From the NCBI GenBank assembly GCA_934309345.1, contig CAKRDD010000029.1, positions 1 to 32,455 on the forward strand: a stretch of 32,455 bases of DNA. Direction: 5' to 3'. This document shows positions 15,419 to 24,333 of the stretch, one piece after another (position 1 is the first letter of the stretch; each line of letters begins with the position of its first letter). The translations under genes and the position numbers were made by a program. The notes below the pieces were generated by a model. It searched no databases. It saw nothing but the letters and a program-made list of their open reading frames with translations, and was not told the DNA's origin. This DNA is from an uncultured Mediterraneibacter sp. (GTDB lineage Bacteria; Bacillota; Clostridia; Lachnospirales; Lachnospiraceae).

Positions 15419-16612
15419 GCGGTATTGTAACGGTGTGACACCGTAACTTTTTTTAAATACATTCTGGAAATATGCCTGACTGGAAAAGCAAAGGTAATTA
15501 CTGATCTCGCTTAGGGATTTGTCTGTAAAAGTGAGAAGATTTTTCGCCTCCTCCAGTTTACATCTCATAATGAAAGCACTGATTCCAAATCCAAGTTCGG
15601 ATTGGAATTTACGAATGATATAAGAGCGGCTTTTTCCAATGTGATCAGCAACATCGTTTACACGGAGCGGCTCATTCGTATGTTTGGAAATGTATTGTAC
15701 ACACTGAAACACATCTTTCGACATTCCATCAATTGGAAGCTGCTGGCGGGCAACTCGGTTGGAAAAATCGATAAGCATTGCGTAACAGAGCTGGTCGATT
15801 TTATCCGGAAACATTGTCTTTTCACATTCTTGAATATAAAGGTCACTCAGCTGATAAGCCTGCTCCACATCAAGTCCGCCATGAATAGAAGCACGTGTAG
15901 CAAGTGTGGTCATGCTGATAAATAAGTTCCGTTTGTTGCGGAGATGGTTTGCTGACAGCACGCCAGAGGAAAAATCGGAGACATTCTTTTTAACGGCTAA
16001 GAGGGATTGAATCTTTGCAGTATCACCGCGCTCAATACAATCCGTGATGATCTGTTCAAATTCATACGTATCATGAAACTGTTCGTTTTCACGATTCTCA
16101 TACATTTCATTAGAATATTGTCTGGAAATTTTATCCTGAATCTTTTGGTCTGTGTCTAAATTAAAATATTCATCTGTGTCAATTTCTTTTCCGTTAACAG
16201 AGTAATTGAGAAAAGAAAGGATAGAGAGAAACTGATGAAAGGACACAGGTGGAGTATTAAGTAAAAACTGCCTCATTTCATCGGCAGATTCTCCGGAAAG
16301 ATTTCCTTCATGTAGAAAATCATGAATGGTTTCCTCGGAACAAGGCGTGCTAAATAAAGGACCGATAATCAGAAAATCCATTTTTGAAGGGGATTCATCG
16401 ATATTGATCATTCCAAAATAAGCGTAGGAATCGGTAATAAAATAATCAGGATTTCTGTTAAATTTTATTTTCGTGGAAAGAGCAGAACTGTAGTTGGACA
16501 TTTTACGCAAAGAGTCTGGATTTGCCCATACAAATTCCTGCGGCCAACGAAAATAAGAAATCGGAATATAAGTTGCAGAATAGAAGTTCTGGCAAAAGTG
16601 AATCCATTTCAT
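15392..16612 (-). CDS. AraC-family transcriptional regulator of the glycoside locus
   Basis: 406-aa regulator. The C-terminal ~100 residues (about 300-400) form the AraC double helix-turn-helix, with RVNDVADHIGKSRSYIIRKF and SEISNYLCFSSQAYFQNVFK followed by GVTPLQYRK. The N-terminal 290 residues contain no phosphoacceptor domain I recognise and probably sense a sugar. AGGGAGG precedes the ATG. It is transcribed away from the GH78 gene. Its own -35 (TTGCAA at 16670-16675) coincides with half of a direct repeat, TTACAATA-N12-TTGCAATA, found again before the GPH symporter at 22702-22729. This suggests autoregulation plus control of both glycosidase promoters. Confidence 0.9.
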   Translation of the reverse strand: MKWIHFCQNFYSATYIPISYFRWPQEFVWANPDSLRKMSNYSSALSTKIKFNRNPDYFITDSYAYFGMINIDESPSKMDFLIIGPLFSTPCSEETIHDFLHEGNLSGESADEMRQFLLNTPPVSFHQFLSILSFLNYSVNGKEIDTDEYFNLDTDQKIQDKISRQYSNEMYENRENEQFHDTYEFEQIITDCIERGDTAKIQSLLAVKKNVSDFSSGVLSANHLRNKRNLFISMTTLATRASIHGGLDVEQAYQLSDLYIQECEKTMFPDKIDQLCYAMLIDFSNRVARQQLPIDGMSKDVFQCVQYISKHTNEPLRVNDVADHIGKSRSYIIRKFQSELGFGISAFIMRCKLEEAKNLLTFTDKSLSEISNYLCFSSQAYFQNVFKKSYGVTPLQYRKKNQGGRS

Positions 16613-16646
16613 AAAAGTAACCTCCCTGAATTAATTTTGTAATTCA

Positions 16647-16702
16647 ATTTTACAATAATAGATTCAAAATTGCAATACAAGAAAAAATAGGAACGTTATG
16701 AT
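16647..16702. promoter_or_regulatory. Divergent promoters with candidate AraC operator
   Basis: Direct repeat TTACAATA (16650-16657), 12 bases, TTGCAATA (16670-16677): a 20-base period, two helical turns, as expected for AraC-type sites. On the - strand TTGCAA (16670-16675), 17 bases, TAAAAT (16647-16652) is a good promoter for the regulator gene. On the + strand TATGAT (16697-16702) is the likely -10 for the GH78 operon, with the right half-site near its -35. Binding would repress the regulator and activate the glycosidase genes; this is inferred. Confidence 0.68.
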
Positions 16703-16743
16703 TAGATTAAAAGGTAACTGTTAAAAAATTATGGGAGGTATGT

Positions 16744-19470
16744 ATGAAAATCTATGATTTTACAGTGGAGTACCAGGATACTCCGAAAGGACTGGCGGTA
16801 AGAAAACCGAGATTATCCTGGAAGTTACAATCTGACAGGGAAAATACGTTGCAGGAGTCTTATTCCATCGAAGTGAAAGAGAACGAGACTGTAGTGTGGA
16901 GTACAGGAGAAGTTATTTCAGACAAGTCCGTGCTTGTTCCGTATGAGGGAGAAGCATTAAAGGAAGAGACAACTTATGAGGTATATTTGTCTGTGAAGAC
17001 AAATCATGGCGAGACAGAAAATGCATATACAACATTTCAGACGGGAATTTTTGACGGGAAAAGCTTCGAAGCAAAGATGATCACACATGATTTTCCAGAG
17101 GATGAGACAGCGTGTCCTGTCTTTTATAAGAAAGTACAGATAGATAAACCGGTACTTCATGCATATGCTTATGCAACAGCTCACGGAGTCTACGAACTGT
17201 CTGTGAATGGTCAAAAAGCAGGAGAAGAGTTCATGAGTCCGGGATGGACAAGCTACCATAAAAGACTGCAGTATCAGTTTTATGATATTACAGAATTATT
17301 AGCGGAAGAAAATGAAATAGCACTGACGGTTGGAAACGGCTGGTATAAAGGGATTCTTGGTTTTGACTGTAAACCGAACAGATATGGAGACAGAGTAGAA
17401 GTATTTGCAGAGATCCATATCTTATTCGAGGATGGAAGCACAGAAGTGGTTGCAACAGATGAAACGTGGGGAGTACGCACAGGTGAAATCCGATACAGTG
17501 AGATTTATATGGGAGAGATCCAGGATACAGATCAGCCGGAAACAAGAGACGGAAAGGTTTCTGAGGTTCCGTTTGACAAAAGTCTCTTATGCGCACAGGA
17601 GAGTGAGCCGGTTCGTGTGACCCAGCGTTTCCAGGCAAAACGAGTTTTCGTAGATCCGGAAGGAAATCAGCTTGTGGACTTTGGACAGAATATTACAGGA
17701 TTGGTTGAAGTCAGGATCAAAGGAGAAGAAGGACAGAAAATTACAATTCGACATGCGGAGACGTTGGATAAAAATGGTGTATTCTATCCGAATACGCTTC
17801 GTAGTGCAAAGTCACATGATATTTATACTTTGAATGGAGAGAAGCAGGTATTAATGCCGCATTTCACATTCCACGGATTCCGCTATATTGCAGTAGATGG
17901 TGTGGAAAATATGAAACCGGAGATGTTTACAGCATGCGCAATGCATTCAGATCTGAAAAAGATCGGAGATTTTCATTGCTCAAACGAGAAAGTAAATCAG
18001 CTGCAGAGCAATATTACATGGGGAATCAAGGATAACTTCTTTGACGTTCCGACAGATTGCCCACAGCGTGACGAGCGTCTTGGATGGATGGGCGATGCGC
18101 AGGTGATCTCCTGGACAGCAGCATTTAATCTCAACACAGCAAGATTTTTCACAAAATGGATGCATGATATCATGGCAGATTCCAGTTTAGAACTCGGAGT
18201 TCCTCACGTTGTTCCGGATATCATGGGAAGTTACAGCTCTTCTGCATGGAGTGATGCAGCAGTTATTATCCCATGGGTGGTATATCAGAATTATGGCGAC
18301 CTTCGAATTCTCGAAGATGGCTGGAAATGTATGCATGAATGGGTAGATTATATCAATAACCATACAAATGAAAATGGTCTTTGGATGTCCGGATTCCAGT
18401 ATGGAGACTGGCTTGCACTTGATAAAGAGGAGAGTGCAGACAGAACCGGTTCCACAGACAAATATATGATTGCAAATGCGTATTATATTTATGTGACAGA
18501 TATTGTACGAAAGACAGCGGAAGCATTAGGGAAAGAGGAAGAAGCAGGCAAGTATAAAGAATTATATGAACGCACACTGGAATCTTTCAGGGAAGAGTAT
18601 TATACATCCAGAGGGCGTATCGTAAGTGAAACACAAACAGGATGTGTATTATCACTGTATTTTAATCTTGCAAAAGAAAAAGACAGAAAACAGATCATAA
18701 ATACATTGAGCACAAATATTGTAAACCATAAGAACCATCTTTCTACAGGCTTTGTAGGTACACCGTATCTGTGTCATGCACTTTCAGAGAATGGGGAACA
18801 TGAGATGGCAGCGATGCTGTTCATGAGAGAAGATTTCCCATCCTGGCTGTACTCTGTAAATATGGGGGCAACAACAATCTGGGAACGTTGGAATTCCATT
18901 CTTCCGGATGGGGATTTTGAATCATCCGGAATGAATTCACTGAATCATTACGCATATGGATCAATCGGAGACTGGGTATACCGCAAAGTGGCAGGAATTC
19001 AGCAGCTTGAACCTGGATATCATAGATTTGCTATCCGTCCTATGTTTGTAAAAGGAATCGAAGAGACAGAGACATCTTTGGAGACACCGTATGGAAAAAT
19101 CGTATCAAAGTGGGAATGCAGAAATAAGAAGATTCGTGTGCAAGTGACAGTTCCGGTCAATACAACAGCAGTACTGTATCTGCCGGAAAAAGAAGAAAAA
19201 ATCGAACTTGGTTCCGGTAGATATGAATATGAGTATGCAACAGAAACAAATCTGAAAAAGGAACGTTTTTCTATGGACAGCAATCTTGGAGAAATAATCT
19301 CCGAACCTCTTGGAAGAGAGATGCTGGAAATCATGGCGCCGGGATTCTTAGATAACCCGATGATTGAGTTTGCGTGTTCTATGACGATGGCTGAACTTCT
19401 AAATTCAGCACCGGAGGCAAGACCAATGTATGAGGCTATTATTCAGGCGCTAAATACACAGGAAGCATAA
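16744..19470 (+). CDS. GH78 alpha-L-rhamnosidase
   Basis: 908-aa cytoplasmic enzyme that removes terminal alpha-L-rhamnose from glycosides or oligosaccharides. Domains run from an N-terminal Ig-like part (1-110) and lectin-like beta-sandwich (about 120-290) to an (alpha/alpha)6 barrel and a C-terminal beta domain. The GH78 signature DCPQRDERLGWMGDAQ holds the general acid E444 and D451; the base is E714 in GATTIWERW. No signal peptide is present. After the usual domains, roughly 65 extra helical residues (from about 843) follow the pattern SNLGEIISEPLGREMLEIMAPGF, not part of standard GH78. It is the first gene after the AraC-controlled promoter, with GGGAGG 5 bases before the ATG. Confidence 0.95.
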   Translation: MKIYDFTVEYQDTPKGLAVRKPRLSWKLQSDRENTLQESYSIEVKENETVVWSTGEVISDKSVLVPYEGEALKEETTYEVYLSVKTNHGETENAYTTFQTGIFDGKSFEAKMITHDFPEDETACPVFYKKVQIDKPVLHAYAYATAHGVYELSVNGQKAGEEFMSPGWTSYHKRLQYQFYDITELLAEENEIALTVGNGWYKGILGFDCKPNRYGDRVEVFAEIHILFEDGSTEVVATDETWGVRTGEIRYSEIYMGEIQDTDQPETRDGKVSEVPFDKSLLCAQESEPVRVTQRFQAKRVFVDPEGNQLVDFGQNITGLVEVRIKGEEGQKITIRHAETLDKNGVFYPNTLRSAKSHDIYTLNGEKQVLMPHFTFHGFRYIAVDGVENMKPEMFTACAMHSDLKKIGDFHCSNEKVNQLQSNITWGIKDNFFDVPTDCPQRDERLGWMGDAQVISWTAAFNLNTARFFTKWMHDIMADSSLELGVPHVVPDIMGSYSSSAWSDAAVIIPWVVYQNYGDLRILEDGWKCMHEWVDYINNHTNENGLWMSGFQYGDWLALDKEESADRTGSTDKYMIANAYYIYVTDIVRKTAEALGKEEEAGKYKELYERTLESFREEYYTSRGRIVSETQTGCVLSLYFNLAKEKDRKQIINTLSTNIVNHKNHLSTGFVGTPYLCHALSENGEHEMAAMLFMREDFPSWLYSVNMGATTIWERWNSILPDGDFESSGMNSLNHYAYGSIGDWVYRKVAGIQQLEPGYHRFAIRPMFVKGIEETETSLETPYGKIVSKWECRNKKIRVQVTVPVNTTAVLYLPEKEEKIELGSGRYEYEYATETNLKKERFSMDSNLGEIISEPLGREMLEIMAPGFLDNPMIEFACSMTMAELLNSAPEARPMYEAIIQALNTQEA

Positions 19471-19496
19471 AAAGGATAAAAATAAGGAGAAGAAGA

Positions 19497-21941
19497 ATGA
19501 AATTTGGATATTTTGATGACCAGAATAAGGAATATGTGATCACGACACCAAAAACACCACTTCCGTGGATCAATTATCTTGGAAATAAGGACTTTTTCAG
19601 TCTGATTTCCAATACATGCGGAGGATATTCTTTTTATAAAGATGCGAAGCTGCTTCGAATTACAAGATATCGTTACAATGATGTGCCGGCAGACTGCAAT
19701 GGTAAATATTTCTATATCAAAGATGGAGACACCGTGTGGAATCCAGGCTGGCAGCCGGTAAAAACAGAGCTGGATGCTTATGAATGTCATCACGGAATGG
19801 GATACAGCAGATTTATATCTTCTAAAAATGGAGTAGAAGCATCTCTGTTGACACTTGTCCCTCTAAATGACGCATGTGAGATTAACAGTCTGACAATTAA
19901 AAATAACACAAATGAAGTAAAAGAACTTCAGGTATTCTCTTATTTGGAGTGGTGTCTGTGGAATGCAGATGACGATATGAAGAACTTCCAGAGAAATTTA
20001 AGTACCGGTGAAGTAGAAATCAAAGGATCTGCAATCTATCACAAAACAGAGTACAGAGAGAGAAGAAATCATTATGCAGTTTACAGCGTTAACGCTCCAC
20101 TGGATGGATTTGACACAGACCGTGATTCTTTCTTAGGTGCATATAGAGGAACAGCGAATCCTGGAGCAGTAGAAAATGGAGCATGCAGTAATTCCGTAGC
20201 CAGCGGATGGTCTCCGATCGCTTCCCATCAGGTGAACCTTACATTGAATCCTGGAGAAGAGAAAAATCTTGTCTTTGTTCTCGGATATATAGAGAATCAG
20301 GAAGAGGAGAAATGGGAGTCCAAGGGAATCATCAATAAAGAACGTGCAGAAGCACTCTTGAATAAATATTGTTCAGAGGCAGCGGTTAAGGATGCTTTCC
20401 AGGAGCTGAAAACTTATTGGGAAACATTACTTTCTAAATTCAGTGTACAGACAGAGAATGAGAAACTCAACCGTATGGTAAATATCTGGCATCAGTATCA
20501 GTGCATGGTAACATTTAATATGTCTCGTTCTGCATCTTATTATGAATCAGGAATCGGAAGAGGTATGGGATTCCGTGATTCCTGTCAGGATCTGATGGGA
20601 TTCGTACATCTCGTTCCGGAACGTGCAAGAGAACGTATCATTGATATCGCATCTACACAGTTTGAAGACGGAAGTGCTTATCATCAGTATCAGCCATTGA
20701 CAAAAAAAGGAAATGCGGATATCGGAAGTGGATTTAACGATGATCCATTATGGCTGATCGCATCTGTAAGTGCTTATGTAAGAGAGACGGGAGATTTCTC
20801 TATTCTCTCTGAAATGGTTCCGTTTGACAATGAAGAAGGAACAGAAGTTACACTGATGGAACATTTGAAGAGATCCTTTAACTTTACAGTCAGTCACAAA
20901 GGTCCACACGGACTTCCACTGATCGGAAGAGCAGACTGGAATGACTGTCTGAATCTGAACTGCTTCTCAGCGCATCCGGGGGAATCCTTCCAGACATTTG
21001 GACCGAGCGAAGGTCCGGTAGCAGAATCTGTATTTATTGCAGGAATGTTTGTAAAATACGGAAAAGAGTATGGCAATCTGTGCAAGGCACTCGGAAATAC
21101 AGATGAGGCCAAGAGAGCTGAAACAGAAGTTGAGAAGATGTATCAGGCAGTATTAGAAAACGGATGGGACGGAGACTGGTTCCTTCGTGCATATGATGCA
21201 AATGGTGATAAAGTCGGATCAAAAGAGTGTGAAGAAGGAAAAATCTATATTGAGCCACAGGGATTCTGTACAATGGCTGAGATTGGTGTGAAAGAAGGAC
21301 TGGCAGAGAAAGCATTAGCTTCTGTACAGGAACGCCTGGATACAAAGTATGGTATCAGAATTTTATCTCCGGCGTATACAGAATATCATCTGGAACTTGG
21401 GGAAGTCAGCTCTTATCCACCGGGATATAAGGAGAATGCAGGTATTTTCTGTCATAACAATCCTTGGGTTTCAATTGCAGAAACAGTTCTTGGACATGGA
21501 ACACGCGCATTCGATGTGTACAGAAAGACATGTCCTGCTTATGTAGAGGAATTCAGTGAGATTCATCGCACAGAGCCATATGTATATTCTCAGATGATAG
21601 CCGGATCCGATGCAGTAAGATTTGGTGAGGCAAAGAACAGCTGGCTTACAGGAACAGCCGCATGGACATTTATCAATGTATCACAGTATATTATAGGAAT
21701 TTATCCGACATTAGAAGGTCTGTCTGTTAACCCATGTGTTCCGGAAGGCTTTGGAGATTTCTCTCTGACAAGAGAATACAGAGGTCAGATTTATCATATT
21801 GATGTACATAATCCGGACGGAGCAGAAAAAGGAGTACAGAAATTAATTGTAGATGGAGTTGAAATCGCAGGAAATGTAATTCCATTTGAAGAAGGAAAAG
21901 AAGAATATCACGTAGAAGTCTGGATGGGAAAGGAATCATAA
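19497..21941 (+). CDS. GH94 cellobiose-type phosphorylase
   Basis: 814-aa enzyme that closely resembles clostridial cellobiose phosphorylases as I remember them, with the same length and start (MKFGYFDDQNKEYVITTPKT). It splits a beta-glucoside with phosphate, giving alpha-glucose 1-phosphate and saving ATP. Recognisable blocks are FQRNLSTGEVEIKGSAIYH, MSRSASYYESGIGRGMGFRD, LTKKGNADIGSGFNDDPLW and RADWNDCLNLN, where D483 is the expected proton donor. No signal peptide is present. AAGGAGAAG lies before the ATG, 26 bases after the rhamnosidase stop. The pairing suggests that a beta-linked glucose is freed after rhamnose is removed. Related specificities in GH94 (e.g. cellobionic acid) cannot be excluded. 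Confidence 0.92.
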   Translation: MKFGYFDDQNKEYVITTPKTPLPWINYLGNKDFFSLISNTCGGYSFYKDAKLLRITRYRYNDVPADCNGKYFYIKDGDTVWNPGWQPVKTELDAYECHHGMGYSRFISSKNGVEASLLTLVPLNDACEINSLTIKNNTNEVKELQVFSYLEWCLWNADDDMKNFQRNLSTGEVEIKGSAIYHKTEYRERRNHYAVYSVNAPLDGFDTDRDSFLGAYRGTANPGAVENGACSNSVASGWSPIASHQVNLTLNPGEEKNLVFVLGYIENQEEEKWESKGIINKERAEALLNKYCSEAAVKDAFQELKTYWETLLSKFSVQTENEKLNRMVNIWHQYQCMVTFNMSRSASYYESGIGRGMGFRDSCQDLMGFVHLVPERARERIIDIASTQFEDGSAYHQYQPLTKKGNADIGSGFNDDPLWLIASVSAYVRETGDFSILSEMVPFDNEEGTEVTLMEHLKRSFNFTVSHKGPHGLPLIGRADWNDCLNLNCFSAHPGESFQTFGPSEGPVAESVFIAGMFVKYGKEYGNLCKALGNTDEAKRAETEVEKMYQAVLENGWDGDWFLRAYDANGDKVGSKECEEGKIYIEPQGFCTMAEIGVKEGLAEKALASVQERLDTKYGIRILSPAYTEYHLELGEVSSYPPGYKENAGIFCHNNPWVSIAETVLGHGTRAFDVYRKTCPAYVEEFSEIHRTEPYVYSQMIAGSDAVRFGEAKNSWLTGTAAWTFINVSQYIIGIYPTLEGLSVNPCVPEGFGDFSLTREYRGQIYHIDVHNPDGAEKGVQKLIVDGVEIAGNVIPFEEGKEEYHVEVWMGKES

Positions 21942-21942
21942 G

Positions 21943-22686
21943 ATGAAGACAGAACAATATTCCATACGTGAATATGCCCAGTTGACTGCGTATCTCCATA
22001 CACCAAATGAAGAAATGAAAAATATCCACACTTACCCGGCAATCCTGATCTTGCCGGGAGGTGGATTCTATATTTGCAGTGAACGAGAGTCCGAACCGGT
22101 TGCAATGACTTACTTTGCAAAGGGGTTTCAGGTATTTTTGCTAAAATATACAACGGTTACTGTGAAAAAGGATGCAAAGATAGAAGACCCGATGGCAGAT
22201 GTACAGGCAGCGTTGGAATTGATTGAAAATAACAGGCAACAATTTGCAATTGCAGACCATCAGCTGGCAATGCTTGGCTTTTCAGGTGGAGGACATCTGG
22301 CAGCAGCAAGTGCTGTTCATGGACCAAGAAGACCGGATTGTCTCCTGCTGGGATATCCGGGAATCGTGCACAGCGATCTGCGTGCACTGGAGTGCCCTGA
22401 CATTGTAGAAAGTGTGGATTCTGATACACCTCCGTGCTTTTTATTTTCTACAGCAGATGATGAGATAACACCACCGGTGCATGTCCTGACATTTGCAACA
22501 GCGTTGGCAAAACAAGGCATAAAGACAGAACTTCATATGTTTATGCACGGAACACATGGACTGTCACTTGGAACAAGACTGACTGCGGATGAAAATCCGG
22601 AGTTTATGAATGAAAGATTTGCACAGTGGGTTCCGTTAAGTCTGCAATGGCTAAAAGAATTATGGAAAAGTAGTTTAATCTCTTAA
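21943..22686 (+). CDS. Alpha/beta-hydrolase, carbohydrate acetyl-esterase type
   Basis: 247-aa cytoplasmic hydrolase of the BD-FAE / acetylxylan-esterase-like group. The oxyanion motif LPGGGFYICS lies near residues 36-45, nucleophile S114 in GFSGGG, acid D172 in STADDEITPP, and H205 in GTHGLSLG. It should remove acetyl or similar ester groups from imported sugars so that the neighbouring glycosidases can act. It starts one base after the GH94 stop, with AAAGGA as ribosome site inside the upstream gene, so it belongs to the same transcript. Acyl specificity is not visible. Confidence 0.85.
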   Translation: MKTEQYSIREYAQLTAYLHTPNEEMKNIHTYPAILILPGGGFYICSERESEPVAMTYFAKGFQVFLLKYTTVTVKKDAKIEDPMADVQAALELIENNRQQFAIADHQLAMLGFSGGGHLAAASAVHGPRRPDCLLLGYPGIVHSDLRALECPDIVESVDSDTPPCFLFSTADDEITPPVHVLTFATALAKQGIKTELHMFMHGTHGLSLGTRLTADENPEFMNERFAQWVPLSLQWLKELWKSSLIS

Positions 22687-22701
22687 AAAGCGTGCATAAA
22701 A

Positions 22702-22757
22702 TTACAATATAAAAAATGAATTTACAATACATGCGATAAATGATTTGATATTATAAT
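22702..22757 (+). promoter_or_regulatory. Second promoter of the locus with candidate AraC operator
   Basis: Direct repeat TTACAATA (22702-22709), 12 bases, TTACAATA (22722-22729), identical in spacing to the pair at 16650-16677. A TATAAT lies at 22752-22757. The -35 position (22729-22734) is not consensus and touches the right half-site, the arrangement of activator-dependent AraC promoters. This would place the symporter and following genes in the same regulon as the rhamnosidase. Confidence 0.68.
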
Positions 22758-22817
22758 AACACACCGGAGGAAACCGGAAACCGCGCGGAAGAAATCAGAA
22801 CAGGGAGAGGAAATATT

Positions 22818-24317
22818 ATGAGTAAGAAAGAGAAAAACTCGGTACGGTTAGATAAACAGGGCGTCCCGAAAGTAATGCATGTGTTCGATTATTTTGCAGA
22901 TTCACTGGGAATGTTTTCCCTGAATGCAATCAGTGGACTGGTTGGACAGTTAACTTATTTCTACACGGATAAAGTTGGAATCGCAGCAGGTGCGATTGCT
23001 ACAATGTTTCTTGTATGTAAGATTATAGATGCATTTACAGATCTTATCATGGGACACATTTGTGACAGTACAAAACCAGGAAAAGAAAAGTACAGACCTT
23101 GGCTGTTAAGAGCAGGAATCCCGGCAGGTGTTATGCTTGCATTACTGTTCATGGTACCAAAGGGTGCAGGTCAGACAGTACAGTTGGTTTATATGTGTGT
23201 TACAAACTTATTAATGACAGCAATTCTTTATACTGCTATCAGTATTCCTTACGGTGCGATCATGATGATCCGTACACCAAGCCAGGAAGAACGAGGCATC
23301 ATGGGAACATGGAGAGCAGCAGCTGGTTATGTGTCAGGTATGGTGATCGCAGTGGCAGTTATCCCGATCACAAACATGATGGGCGGAGACCAGAAGGCAT
23401 GGATCAAAATGGGAGTTATTTTTGGTGTATTGATCGTGATCAACATGATCATCTGCTGGAAGTGTTCGAAAGAGTCAGCTGTTGATACTCGTATCGTATC
23501 TCAGATCAAAACAAAAACACCGGAAGAAATGACAGACGAGGAGTATGCAGATCACGTTTATAGAATGGAACTGGATGCGGCAGACAGCAATCTGTCTATG
23601 GCAGAAGCAGTAAAATGTCTGTTCAAGAGCAAGTACTGGATCATCTGGCTTGCAGTTAATTTATTCAATCAGATTACATATGGACTTTCAAACAGTTCAG
23701 GAACTTATTACTGTAAATGGATTTACGGAAATGATAATTTAGTTGCCATTCTTGGAGGAATCGGTATGTTACCGACACTCTTTGGATTTATTCTGGCAAT
23801 GCCAATGATCAAAAAACTTGGAGCAGTTAAGACATTGCGAGTATCCTTCTTCCTTGGAGCAGCAGCAAATGCGCTTCGACTGCTGAATCCATACCATTTC
23901 TGGTATAACGCAATTTTAGGTTGTATCTGTACATTCGCAACAATCCCACCAATGTGTGTCGGCGGTGTGATCGGTGGAATGAACATTCAGTACAACGAGC
24001 ATGAATTTGGCGCAAGAATTGTAGCACGTTCCGGATCAGCCAGCAGCTTTGGTATGAAGATTGCTTCCGGTATCGGTGCATCAATCGTTGGATGGTGTCT
24101 TGCAATTGCAAATTACGATCCTACAATGACAGTCGCAACAGAAGCTACAAAACAGGCAATTTTCACATTCTCTATTTACATTCCGCTGGCAGCATTCCTT
24201 ATGATGTTCCTGCTGATGTTTAAATATGACCTGGAGAAGAAACTTCCTGAGATCAGCAAAGACCTCGCAGAGAAAGAAGCAAAACGAAAGGCAGAGATTA
24301 TTGCTGAAAGAAAGTAG
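22818..24317 (+). CDS. GPH-family sugar:cation symporter
   Basis: 499-aa transporter of the glycoside-pentoside-hexuronide family with about twelve membrane helices. Family marks are the start of helix 1 (FDYFADSLGMFSLNAISGL), the cytoplasmic loop GHICDSTKPGKEKYRPW after helix 2, and SIPYGAIMMIRTPSQEERG. Such carriers bring in small glycosides with Na+ or H+. It is the only sugar importer in this locus, and all enzymes lack signal peptides, so it probably imports the substrate they dismantle. A charged loop (about 220-265) and a Lys/Glu-rich C-terminus are cytoplasmic. AGAGGAAA precedes the ATG. Confidence 0.93.
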   Translation: MSKKEKNSVRLDKQGVPKVMHVFDYFADSLGMFSLNAISGLVGQLTYFYTDKVGIAAGAIATMFLVCKIIDAFTDLIMGHICDSTKPGKEKYRPWLLRAGIPAGVMLALLFMVPKGAGQTVQLVYMCVTNLLMTAILYTAISIPYGAIMMIRTPSQEERGIMGTWRAAAGYVSGMVIAVAVIPITNMMGGDQKAWIKMGVIFGVLIVINMIICWKCSKESAVDTRIVSQIKTKTPEEMTDEEYADHVYRMELDAADSNLSMAEAVKCLFKSKYWIIWLAVNLFNQITYGLSNSSGTYYCKWIYGNDNLVAILGGIGMLPTLFGFILAMPMIKKLGAVKTLRVSFFLGAAANALRLLNPYHFWYNAILGCICTFATIPPMCVGGVIGGMNIQYNEHEFGARIVARSGSASSFGMKIASGIGASIVGWCLAIANYDPTMTVATEATKQAIFTFSIYIPLAAFLMMFLLMFKYDLEKKLPEISKDLAEKEAKRKAEIIAERK

Positions 24318-24333
24318 TGGTTAGGAGCTATTT

